Shown: one piece after another, positions 50,401-56,023 of the stretch | Position numbering within the stretch: the first letter of the stretch is position 1 | Layout of the letters: the number at the start of each line of letters is the position of its first letter | DNA from: Pseudomonas putida | GTDB taxonomy: Bacteria; Pseudomonadota; Gammaproteobacteria; Pseudomonadales; Pseudomonadaceae | Reading direction: 5' to 3' | Assembly: GCF_004357765.1 (NCBI RefSeq) | Contig: NZ_SMTE01000010.1 | Location: 1 to 64,000, forward strand | Length of the DNA stretch: 64,000 nucleotides | Program-made: the position numbers and the translations under genes | Notes under the pieces: model-generated | Databases searched by the model: none | The model's input: the letters and a program-made list of their open reading frames with translations, nothing else | What the model was told of the DNA's origin: nothing

Positions 50401-50712
50401 GAAGAAGGCGATTTGGCTAGATACTGGATACGTCTCAGTGTCAGTTTTACCGTCGCCACCGGCTGTTGGCCCGGTTTGGGCAACTAGGTTGGGACAGATT
50501 TCTCGTTCACAAAGCTTCCGTACGAATATCTCGAACTCAAGCTCTTGGCTTCGATTGTTCAGAGTCTCGAAGTGATACTCCAGCATCAAGCGGTCGATGG
50601 TAGCTTCTTGAAGCTTCACTGAGTCCGAGAACTGCTCTGGACGTCTTGCTCGCAGGAAGTCTTGCGGCTTAGGGCCATAGATCTTGGTAGCTGACTGGTC
50701 CTTTTCCATCAT
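47482..50712 (-). CDS. Large nuclease-like protein with helical repeats, 1076 residues
   Basis: The N-terminal part (about residues 35-200) looks like a restriction-endonuclease fold: E59/E61, then GPTAGGDGKTDTETYPV with D87, D91 and E93, then WAFGVSTQKDWKKK with K124. That is the order of acidic residues and lysine in PD-(D/E)xK/Mrr-like enzymes. Residues about 220-650 are TPR-like helical repeats (AAAVEQQFNIAIRTAKKFG; DYYRAIKCFGLSLYGLY). The last 400 residues are unrecognised. No P-loop is seen, so it is not a STAND ATPase, although similar nuclease domains occur on such defence proteins. Its 5' neighbour is the 238-residue gene, same strand. Confidence 0.85.
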   Translation of the reverse strand: MMEKDQSATKIYGPKPQDFLRARRPEQFSDSVKLQEATIDRLMLEYHFETLNNRSQELEFEIFVRKLCEREICPNLVAQTGPTAGGDGKTDTETYPVSSQIAFFWGLNEAPESERWAFGVSTQKDWKKKCTKDVESIMSTGRGYTRIFCVSSRFIKNSLRAQLQDDLSKKHCVKVTILDRTWLLDKTLQPKNQQLAIDHLGLTGSIESKIQIGPFDADKQIQLTDIERQIEQIEDPGRLTLSQVDLYTKRAIIYKELERDAAAVEQQFNIAIRTAKKFGTKRQHFDALYQLTWAAYWWLENAELFEETFEKALGVAQETDNVEVWEKVVTLFNLVVTTHRDGKCTLDLVSLGTTIRERLNLISSDANMISGALQAKTSLALLDLLAAENEEQVNDIFRSLSTIADSAHKLIGYPMARLINLLEALDVAFGDLKAYEDLMDKLIDDAGARENSRIKADKYLRRGALSSDKKDYYRAIKCFGLSLYGLYSSESKTEMFAALYMLSHAYEKQGLLWAARGAALMAAYLVTADALKEQRSCAKQAAIYQQLMWIEGQLGRLGQSLTWYYLSQMISPTLDENLWSENQKMSYEALIGKLFLNAQFSDIERLAWLPDKLKQLNLDLSADALLVCLGHEDKAGTEGEPIDLQFMNMWRSIDLGAPVGPLDLYLDRWTNISSNILGCNVSVSFPVKSPCIELAQQLLAVLESVCAPMMVDHIASTLPAVNIDILLEDEDDFILQHNFDTAAQVTSAEILCSPFSISNLSDNQRDALKQFYSEFCLQFVSIICPQIGRSKFEEMLRDDKALERAVLFNCNIGLDGYFLGRDAIPGIKAHHNSTCELHEPTRRVTWFEHHNIEPMDWRPRSDTPEERPIHPFQFSTMKHREVKVVSLIQTSLWDQAGWKGLGFQTCEGQTPLLMFAFENTTIGNKIFENIAKSIGNKDHNNALRIALIRGINRQNPAHYRVAVTSNIDRSDDGTSKVQTALSRIHTMTPSSSVNIDRFLKDYEAHKKCYIATANSDGAPVIHLITSGVVVMHAWEIDENDQEISAITPDDDILIPPGMKNPPISRALNKIRSFEAR

Positions 50713-50907
50713 TCACTCCTGAAATGATCAACGGCATCGCCCGGCTACGATCCACGCTCTGGCCTTAGGTCAATGCAGGGCTCGACGTCATCGAGTGGTG
50801 TGCGGGTCGCGATGCTTGGGAACATCCGCCCAGACATTGTGAGCGGACGCTCATTTATACCAGCCACGTGCGCTAGCACCGGACCAAAGATTTTGGATTG
50901 CCAAAAT

Positions 50908-51618
50908 TTAGGGAGCCGACCTCTCGGGGTGCCAGAAATTACAGCTCAAATTATTCAAGCCCCCGTAGGGGCTAGGCTTCACTGGGAACACCTTTGGCAC
51001 AGCATCCCCATCGCCGCCACCTCGGAAGAACTCTCTCATAGAGAACAGCGCCTGAGCCTTCAAGCGCTCCCACTCACGGTACAGGCTGTCTTCGAGATCC
51101 CTAGCTGCCTGCGCCGCGCTGGGTTTGCGCTTGGGCAGTGACAGGGTGTAGTGGGGCTCAGGGGAGAAATCGTATACGAAGGTTAGGTATCCGTGCTTCC
51201 AGTCCGCAGACGGCGTCGCTCGCCAGCGGAACGACACTTGTACCGATAGCCGCTTGCTGAGATGAAAAGGCGGCCTGATCTGATCATCGATGAAGAACAG
51301 CTCACCATCTTCGCGCTCAGCTTCGAGCCGGTCCTTCATTTGCTGCACTGCGTGAACGAGGTCACTGCCGGCGCGCAGCGCATCCTGCAAAGTACGTTCG
51401 CGCTTGGTAGGGGCTTTGGCCTTGCTGTACTCAGCGATCGCTTGTTGGAACGCATGGAGCTTAGTAGCCACGTAGGGTCCACAGCTACTGAGACCAAGGC
51501 CGTGAATTGGCCCTAGTCGTGCTTCATCTAGACACTTGCGTACTGCTGCCCGGAGCACCGTCTCGTCGACTTCGCTGATTGAAGTTTGCTGGTCACTCGG
51601 CAAATTAATGTACGTCAT
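50908..51618 (-). CDS. Unknown protein upstream of the nuclease-like gene
   Basis: A soluble protein of 236-238 residues (starts at 51618 or two codons earlier at 51624). It has a helical N-terminal half, a beta-rich centre (LSVQVSFRWRATPSADWKHGYLTFVYDF) and a Gly/Pro-rich C terminus (FFRGGGDGDAVPKVF). No family recognised. It is the first of a probable two-gene operon with the nuclease-like gene, 195 bases downstream on the same strand. A regulator or partner role is inference. Confidence 0.78.
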   Translation of the reverse strand: MTYINLPSDQQTSISEVDETVLRAAVRKCLDEARLGPIHGLGLSSCGPYVATKLHAFQQAIAEYSKAKAPTKRERTLQDALRAGSDLVHAVQQMKDRLEAEREDGELFFIDDQIRPPFHLSKRLSVQVSFRWRATPSADWKHGYLTFVYDFSPEPHYTLSLPKRKPSAAQAARDLEDSLYREWERLKAQALFSMREFFRGGGDGDAVPKVFPVKPSPYGGLNNLSCNFWHPERSAP

Positions 51619-51969
51619 CGCCAAAACTATCCTTGTCTACGGTTACCTGGCAACCATCCCATCTCACGATTGGCCACTTGCAAGATTTCGCCCGCACCTA
51701 GGCGGGACTGAGCGTCCAATGGCGTTGCCAGGGAACCTCTTGATGTTACTCGGGTGATGCTGTCATAAGTGTTCAGATAAGCGCAATGTCGCAGTGCCAG
51801 CATCTGGAGATAGACCGACCGTTTGCAGGAAAGCGCTGAGCCTGGATCACTACTGCTCCTGTAGATGCCTCGAGCTTCATGGATTGGCTCTGACCATGCG
51901 TAACTATCTGTTTTCGGCCTAGCGCAGGTGATTACGGTCGGTCGTTTTCGGTGGATAGTTGAGCGTCGT

Positions 51970-52092
51970 GGTTACACCGTTTCCGTAGTTACACCGCTGA
52001 TTCAAGTATCTGCATCGGCATGTAACATCACTTATTATGATTATAAATCAATGGCTTGAGGTGGTTCGTTACACCGGTTACACCGGTTACAC
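51970..52092. repeat. GTTACAC iteron cluster, right, with AT-rich core
   Basis: GTTACACC occurs at 51971, 51988, 52068 and 52077, and GTTACAC at 52086; the last three are nearly tandem at 9-base spacing. A stretch of A/T (52029-52050) lies between the groups, as in an origin unwinding region. The motif is the reverse complement of the left cluster. The gene-free region 51625-52430 shows nothing else but the repeats below. Confidence 0.72.
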
Positions 52093-52253
52093 AGCTTTAG
52101 ATTGCTAATTATCGAGCGACCCCATGCCCCATATTCGATAGTGCCATCAGCGGCAGAGGCCATGCCTTGGTCTCCCGGTTCTGAAGCCGGCGGGGACCCT
52201 GGTAGATTAGGCAAGATACGGGGCAGGAAACCCGCGGCTCTTTGTTAGCGGAC

Positions 52254-52296
52254 GGTTCACCAGCTTAGTGAACTAGTAAACTGAGTGAACCGGTTC
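52254..52296. repeat. GTGAAC repeats and palindrome
   Basis: GGTTCAC (52254), AGTGAAC (52267) and GTGAACC (52285) are followed by the palindrome GAACCGGTTC (52287-52296). Spacing suggests a repressor or initiator binding array ahead of the Cys-rich gene. Confidence 0.55.
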
Positions 52297-52430
52297 GGTG
52301 CAGGCTGCCCTGATGTCCTGCTTGTAAGCATTATCACGGGGAGTGTCTACACTTTCGTCGCTAGGCCCTGATGGCCATCATTAAGCCATTAGGCCGTAGC
52401 GGCCAACGTCACGACACAGGGAGTAAGAGC

Positions 52431-52649
52431 TTGCCTTCTTTCATCATCAACAAAAACCAGCAGCAGAACGGGGATTATGAGGTCCACAACACCACGACCG
52501 GGTGTAGCTTCATGCCTCAGGTCGCCAACCAGATTGCGTTGGGTATCCATACCGACTGCGCAAGCGCTGTTCGTCAGGCTAAGCAGAACTGGCCCAATGC
52601 AAGGATCAATGGGTGTTACTACTGCTGCCGTCCGTGCCACACAAGCTAA
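52431..52649 (+). CDS. Cys-rich small island protein, 72 residues
   Basis: From a TTG start with AGGGAG 7 bases upstream it reads (M)PSFIINKNQQQNGDYEVHN, then cysteines at GCSF and TDCAS, and a C terminus with GCYYCCRPCHTS. It resembles short proteins common in Pseudomonas islands. The Cys/His array suggests metal binding. An in-frame ATG at 52371 would add 20 untypical residues. It is the last gene before attR. Confidence 0.75.
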   Translation: MPSFIINKNQQQNGDYEVHNTTTGCSFMPQVANQIALGIHTDCASAVRQAKQNWPNARINGCYYCCRPCHTS

Positions 52650-52664
52650 ATCCTCATGAGATAG

Positions 52665-52694
52665 CCGAAGGCAGCGCTGATGCGCTGCCTTCGG
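52665..52694 (+). terminator. Strong hairpin after the Cys-rich gene
   Basis: CCGAAGGCAGCGC and its complement form a 13-bp stem with a TGAT loop. T-rich sequence starts only 13 bases later, so it is a probable but not classical terminator. Confidence 0.65.
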
Positions 52695-52714
52695 TACGAG
52701 AGCGGTGGTTTTAG

Positions 52715-52739
52715 TTTTAGGGGTACGTTTAGGGATACG
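52715..52739. promoter_or_regulatory. Right arm-type repeats (TTAGGGATACG)
   Basis: TTTTAGGGGTACG (52715-52727) and TTTAGGGATACG (52728-52739) are direct repeats of the motif found beside the integrase. They lie 59 bases inside the presumed attR. Confidence 0.65.
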
Positions 52740-52797
52740 TTTCGAAATGCTCTCGCTATATTCCCCAATTTCATTGGCTAATAGTGCTGCTATTTGG

Positions 52798-52809
52798 TTC
52801 CTGTCTCCG
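52798..52809 (+). other. attR core (degenerate)
   Basis: TTCCTGTCTCCG repeats the tRNA-Thr end, but the next bases are CCA where the tRNA has GCACCA, as if three bases were lost. The short match makes this the best, not the only possible, boundary. Confidence 0.55.
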
Positions 52810-53078
52810 CCATTTTCCTTCCACAACCAGCGCGCTTCAAAGGCCCAAGCACAGGCAGTACCGCCTCCCCGACCTGACCCGAGCTGGCCCTGCCCAAATC
52901 AAGGCCAGCTACCGATGCTCATAGCTACACGACGTGATACATCTCCCAGCCAAAATAATCAGATTTTCCCCCTTCCCTGTAGTCCATTTCCCAAAGATAC
53001 TTCCAAGCCCTCCAAGCCATTGCGGTGGTTCAGATTGCGCCCTAGTCTCGATGGGTCGCTGCCAAATCAGCGGCCGGC

Positions 53079-53086
53079 TTTGACAG
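53079..53086 (+). promoter_or_regulatory. seqA-like target of the second C4 RNA
   Basis: TTTGACAG at 53079-53086 matches the complement of the seed TGTCAA. It is placed like the first element's seqA, in a leader that is recognisably homologous (GTCGCTGC..AAAT..CAGCG). Confidence 0.6.
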
Positions 53087-53121
53087 GCCGTCTAAGAAAA
53101 ACACCCGCATAGTTCGCTTAT

Positions 53122-53204
53122 ATGGTGGCTGTGTATGGGGCACCTAGTGTGCGCCGGGTTTTGGTTTTTTCTACCGGTCTGTCAACCCATACACAGCTGC
53201 CACC
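53122..53204 (+). ncRNA. Second C4/P4-CI-type antisense RNA
   Basis: The closing stem GGTGGCTGTGTATGG pairs with CCATACACAGCTGCC, and inner hairpins GCACCTAGTGTGC and CCGG...CCGG follow the same C4 plan as the copy at 41144. The seed here is TGTCAA (53180-53185), matched by TTGACA on both sides. Stem changes are compensated, arguing for a selected structure. Confidence 0.8.
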
Positions 53205-53210
53205 CTCTCG

Positions 53211-53218
53211 TTTGACAG
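53211..53218 (+). promoter_or_regulatory. seqC-like target of the second C4 RNA
   Basis: TTTGACAG just after the RNA, ahead of the small gene, complementary to the seed TGTCAA. Confidence 0.6.
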
Positions 53219-53251
53219 CGGAAGGTGGTGGTCCTAATCGAGAAAATACCA

Positions 53252-53494
53252 ATGCTGAAAATGGTGCCCGATCCACCCCACGCGTCTACATCTCTAGAAG
53301 ACGCTCTCATGACTGCAGCAGACTACGCCCTCTGCGCCGAAGCCGTTGCCCAACAGGCCGTTCTGCTCCACCCGCGTTCACCGGTCACGCTACTGATCAT
53401 GGCGTCAATGCACGAGCTGGAAGCACTGCGCAAACTGATCGATTCGGCGCTGGCACAAATCCAGGTTCCAATGAATCCTCAAACGTTGCACTGA
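53252..53494 (+). CDS. Small satellite protein, 80 residues
   Basis: From ATG 53252 (a GTG at 53225 is in frame) the protein is helical and alanine/leucine rich (DALMTAADYALCAEAVAQQA; MHELEALRKLIDSALAQI). Its position after seqC equals that of the 54-residue gene in the first element, but I see no clear similarity. It may be a leftover gene of the second satellite. Confidence 0.65.
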   Translation: MLKMVPDPPHASTSLEDALMTAADYALCAEAVAQQAVLLHPRSPVTLLIMASMHELEALRKLIDSALAQIQVPMNPQTLH

Positions 53495-53518
53495 GCCGTA
53501 GCAAGTTTTGTCTGGCAG

Positions 53519-53551
53519 GGCCTCTTCGCGGGCAAGCCCGCTCCCACAGGG
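53519..53551. repeat. Single REP unit inside the remnant
   Basis: One REP palindrome (CTCTTCGCGGGCAAGCCCGC then TCCCACAGG) lies within acquired DNA, without its inverted partner. The rest of the gene-free stretch 53495-53819 has only a weak inverted repeat (CAAACC 53720/GGTTTG 53750). Confidence 0.88.
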
Positions 53552-53819
53552 TTTTGCGGTGCTTGTTGTAGTTCTGCGTTGAGCATGTGGGCACGCGGAT
53601 CGCGTGACTTCCAGCCCGGGCATTCCAATAGCTTCTACTCATCCGCATCGACACCAAGTTTCGCCTGGTCTGGCTCCAGTGCTGGCAAACCAGCGTTCCC
53701 CTTGGGCGGCGTAACTTGACAAACCGGGCGTCGCTCCTGCGGGGGCGTTGGTTTGCCATGGCCACGAGCCGAGGCGCTGGGGCTAGCCCAGGCACCTAGA
53801 TAGTCAGGGAGATACAACC

Positions 53820-54089
53820 ATGTCCACGGACGATAACGACAGCAAAACCACTGTCGGCAAGACGAAGTTTTACCAAGGCGAAGGCCAAACCCAACCCCTG
53901 TTCTGCGTCGAGCCTGGTATTCCCTGCCAGCACGCGCACGAGCAGGCGTCGGAATTGATGGGCTATGTGCGTGACTTGACCCTCAATGGCCTGATGGAGG
54001 AGGACTCGTCTTCGCTATGGGCAGCACACTATCTGAGCGCGTTGGCCAAGGCACTGATGGATGATGCCGAGTTGGGGATGATGCGCTAG
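53820..54089 (+). CDS. DUF3077 family protein, second copy
   Basis: The 89-residue protein has QPLFCVEPGIPCQHAHEQAS and LWAAHYLSALAKALMDDAELGM, clearly related to the copy at 41723 but closer to the common chromosomal DUF3077 form. AGGGAGA precedes the ATG. It is the last recognisable gene of the second satellite. Confidence 0.85.
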   Translation: MSTDDNDSKTTVGKTKFYQGEGQTQPLFCVEPGIPCQHAHEQASELMGYVRDLTLNGLMEEDSSSLWAAHYLSALAKALMDDAELGMMR

Positions 54090-54093
54090 GCGC

Positions 54094-54226
54094 CTAGGCT
54101 CTGTACGAAAAGAGATGTCGCAAGCACCGCATGGAGCAAGCCAGTGAGACCATGGATGCTTAGCTTTTCGCGAGCTTCTCGAAGCGTGTCACGATGCGGC
54201 GGTTCTCTTTCAGCCAGGCAAAGATT
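54094..54226 (-). pseudogene. IS5-family transposase C-terminal remnant
   Basis: Read on the minus strand, the bases encode IFAWLKENRRIVTRFEKLAKS, a TAA stop, then ASMVSLACSMRCLRHLFSYRA and TAG. This is the well-known C terminus of IS5-group transposases, broken by one nonsense codon and missing everything upstream. GGCTCTGTACGAAAA at 54097 is like an IS5-group terminal repeat. It marks a past insertion at the edge of the satellite remnant. Confidence 0.8.
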
Positions 54227-54227
54227 C

Positions 54228-54254
54228 AAAGGGGACAGATTTATTTTTGTGACA
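54228..54254. repeat. GGGGACAGATTTATT element
   Basis: AAAGGGGACAGATTTATTTT abuts the IS scrap. Related sequences recur at 55110, 55139 and, inverted, at 57922. Such motifs are widespread and dispersed in proteobacterial genomes; a link to a REP-type transposase is only a guess. Confidence 0.6.
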
Positions 54255-54310
54255 CTCGCTGATGAAACATAAATGTTTGGCCTGCCCCGCGTCAACGGAC
54301 GTCAAGAGGC

Positions 54311-54354
54311 GATGTTCGAGTCGTTCTCAAAGTTATGTTGTTCACTCGAACATC
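54311..54354. repeat. Perfect 11-bp inverted repeat
   Basis: GATGTTCGAGT (54311-54321) and ACTCGAACATC (54344-54354) are separated by 22 bases in the gene-free region 54255-54380. It could be a hairpin of a mobile scrap or an operator. Confidence 0.7.
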
Positions 54355-54382
54355 AACTTCTAAAAAGGGGTAGGGCATGAGC

Positions 54383-54415
54383 AAAAAGGGCCTTCTGCTG
54401 GTGCAGAAGACCCTT
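54383..54415 (-). terminator. Terminator of the DUF417 gene
   Basis: AAGGG-CCTTCTGC pairs with GCAGAAG-CCCTT around a TGGT loop with one mismatch, and the minus-strand product ends in TTTTTGC. It lies 16 bases after the DUF417 stop. Confidence 0.8.
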
Positions 54416-54430
54416 ATCAAAAACGAGACT

Positions 54431-54937
54431 TCATTTCTGCTCAAGTGCAGTAATCGAGGTGCCCGCAATGAAAATCGAAGCGGCGAGCAGACCCAAGTCT
54501 TTCAGCAAGAACTGGCCAGGCACCACGGAAATCGCAGGGAAGCCGAGGCTTGGTTCGAACACGCCTGGGGTGGTCAGCATGAATGAAAGCGTCGTTATGA
54601 ACAGGCCTGCGGAGAGCAATCCGCCCAAGGCCGAGAACTTTGCAGAAAACATCCGACCGGCAATGAGTAGGCCAATGGATACCTCCAGAACCCCCAGAAA
54701 GTTGGAGAAACCTTGGACGCTCATGAGGCTGTACACCCAGTAAAGCAGCGGGCTGTTGCTGACGAAGCCATGAATCCCGTTTGCTTCGTAGCCTGTAAAC
54801 TTCATGCCTCCAAACCAGGAGTAAATGATGGCCATGGCCACGTAGATGCCTACAACGCCGGTGCGAGTGAAGTGCTGGCCCAGCCCTCTGTTCAGAAGGC
54901 GGGTGGCGATGGGGCGGTCAGTGATAGAGGTGTTCAT
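54431..54937 (-). CDS. DUF417 (YkgB/RclC-like) membrane protein
   Basis: The 168-residue protein has four membrane helices and the family motifs YSWFGGMKFTGYEANGI and FLKDLGLLAASIF. E. coli RclC of this family belongs to a reactive-chlorine response operon; no rclA or rclB is adjacent here, so only the membrane type is secure. It stands alone with its own terminator. Confidence 0.9.
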   Translation of the reverse strand: MNTSITDRPIATRLLNRGLGQHFTRTGVVGIYVAMAIIYSWFGGMKFTGYEANGIHGFVSNSPLLYWVYSLMSVQGFSNFLGVLEVSIGLLIAGRMFSAKFSALGGLLSAGLFITTLSFMLTTPGVFEPSLGFPAISVVPGQFLLKDLGLLAASIFIAGTSITALEQK

Positions 54938-55109
54938 GAGCGATCTCCAAGAAAGTGTGTTGCAAGGGCCTGCTTATCAGGGGGCGTACGGCGCACTTCC
55001 TATCGAAGCAAGCAACGCCGTTTGAGTACGGGGTCATGATGCAATGGAGAGTCGTTCTTTTGGGCGCAAATGGTCTAGAATTTGCTGCAGATGGTCCAAA
55101 TCAGAGAGC

Positions 55110-55163
55110 AAAAAGGGACTGATTTATTTCTCTGACCAGAAAGGGGACTGATTTATTTCTCTC
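55110..55163. repeat. Two tandem GGGACTGATTTATTTCTC elements
   Basis: AAAAAGGGACTGATTTATTT (from 55110) and AAAGGGGACTGATTTATTT (from 55139) repeat almost exactly, each followed by CTCT. They lie in the gene-free stretch 54938-55242 together with nothing else I can identify. Confidence 0.75.
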
Positions 55164-55242
55164 GCTCCTTCTAACCCCCTTCGCCGCGCTCTGAATGCAT
55201 AACCGGTAGCCTGGTGCCTGTTTTACACGTACGGAGGCTTTC

Positions 55243-55309
55243 AATCGGCACGATATTGCCGATTTACGCCATGTGCACTTTGTTAATCAGCAATAAAGTG
55301 CTGATTAAC
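55243..55309. promoter_or_regulatory. Two perfect palindromes upstream of the XRE regulator
   Basis: AATCGGCA-6-TGCCGATT (55243-55264) and GTTAATCAGCA-6-TGCTGATTAAC (55282-55309) have the same six-base spacer. They look like operators for dimeric HTH proteins; the encoded XRE protein is the obvious candidate for one of them. The second lies inside the small ORF if that starts upstream. Confidence 0.7.
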
Positions 55310-55465
55310 GGTGTGGCGATGCCGCCCACGCGGACGACGAAGTGGGCTGGAGAGCGCAGGGGTTCTTTTAATTGGAGCGCAAACTTCGCTGAATCGGTGC
55401 GAAATGCAGCCTCTCTACCCGTGAATAACCTGGATAAGCGACTCGTGGAGTGGGGACTGCGATGA
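55271..55465 (+). CDS. Small ORF coupled to the XRE regulator
   Basis: An open frame ends by ATGA overlap with the XRE gene. From ATG 55271 it encodes 64 residues; from ATG 55319 only 48 (MPPTRTTKWAGERRGSFNWS ... LDKRLVEWGLR). The overlap supports translation, but the start is uncertain and no family is recognised. It might be a leader or a small toxin-like partner; neither is shown. Confidence 0.45.
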   Translation: MCTLLISNKVLINGVAMPPTRTTKWAGERRGSFNWSANFAESVRNAASLPVNNLDKRLVEWGLR

Positions 55466-55950
55466 AAAAGCTACAGCCTGAAGAACGCGCTCAGCGCGTA
55501 GAGGATATCCTCAATCGCAACGCCGCGGGGCTTGATGCAATTGGGACATCCATCCGCCGCCTGCGGCTCGAAGTCACCGGGCTTGACCAGAAGACCTTCG
55601 CGGCCATGTGCAGGATATCCACGAAAAGCTTGTACGAACTTGAGAGCGGGAAGTCGAATCCGAAACTCAGCACCTTGGAGGCTGTGCTGCGTCTCTTTGG
55701 CGTGCGGATGGGTATGGTGATGACTACCACACATAAGCCCATTGCAACGGTCGTCGGCAACACTGTCGGCCCGTTGAAGGCCGCTGAGCCAAGCGCGGCG
55801 GCCACGCGGCCGGCGGCGAATCTTTCGCCCCCGGCCGGCTCCGTGGTGGCCGGACCAAAGCGTGGGAAAAGCCCTGCGGTAGCCAAAGCGAAGCAGGCAG
55901 TGTTGAGATCGGCATCGCCACGCGCACGCAAAAGCAGTCAGGACAAGTGA
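55462..55950 (+). CDS. XRE-family regulator (HipB-like)
   Basis: The 162-residue protein has an HTH_3 domain at about residues 25-80 (LRLEVTGLDQKTFAAMCRISTKSLYELESGKSNPKLSTL split over two helices) and a long Ala/Pro/Lys-rich low-complexity tail. Antitoxins of HipB type have this HTH, but no hipA follows; the gene is alone apart from the small coupled ORF. The ATG at 55462 overlaps the ORF stop. Likely binds the palindromes upstream. Confidence 0.83.
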   Translation: MKKLQPEERAQRVEDILNRNAAGLDAIGTSIRRLRLEVTGLDQKTFAAMCRISTKSLYELESGKSNPKLSTLEAVLRLFGVRMGMVMTTTHKPIATVVGNTVGPLKAAEPSAAATRPAANLSPPAGSVVAGPKRGKSPAVAKAKQAVLRSASPRARKSSQDK

Positions 55951-56023
55951 GTTTGGCGTGGGATGCAAATCAACGCTGGACCGGTCCCGCGACAACGAAC
56001 GCCAACAGCCGACCATCCACCTT

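Larger units (their letters stand above)
37716..52809. mobile_element. P4-like integrative satellite element with cargo
   Basis: About 15.1 kb bounded by a 12-base repeat of the tRNA-Thr 3' end. Layout: integrase; iterons; unknown gene; AlpA-like regulator; C4/CI antisense RNA; small-gene operon; TOPRIM/DUF927 primase-helicase; coiled-coil gene; cargo (FRG protein, nuclease-like/repeat protein, 238-residue protein); second iteron cluster; Cys-rich small protein. No capsid, tail or terminase genes are visible, so it must rely on a helper phage or only on replication and integration. Boundaries are inferred. Confidence 0.85.
52810..54089. mobile_element. Remnant of a second P4-like satellite
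   Basis: Right of attR the sequence again shows a leader with seqA-like site, a C4-type RNA, seqC-like site, a small gene and a DUF3077 gene in the same order as at 41.0-42.0 kb. There is no integrase or primase. The stretch 52810-53070 has no gene I can support. The block ends at an IS5-family scrap. Confidence 0.75.

Noticed and set aside
52705-53112. 135-residue ORF across attR
   Set aside because: It crosses arm sites and the attachment core, with Pro/Ser-rich random composition.
53716-53721. A third TTGACA matching the second C4 seed
   Set aside because: Only six bases match and the flanking context of the two real sites is absent; it could as well be a -35 box for the DUF3077 gene.
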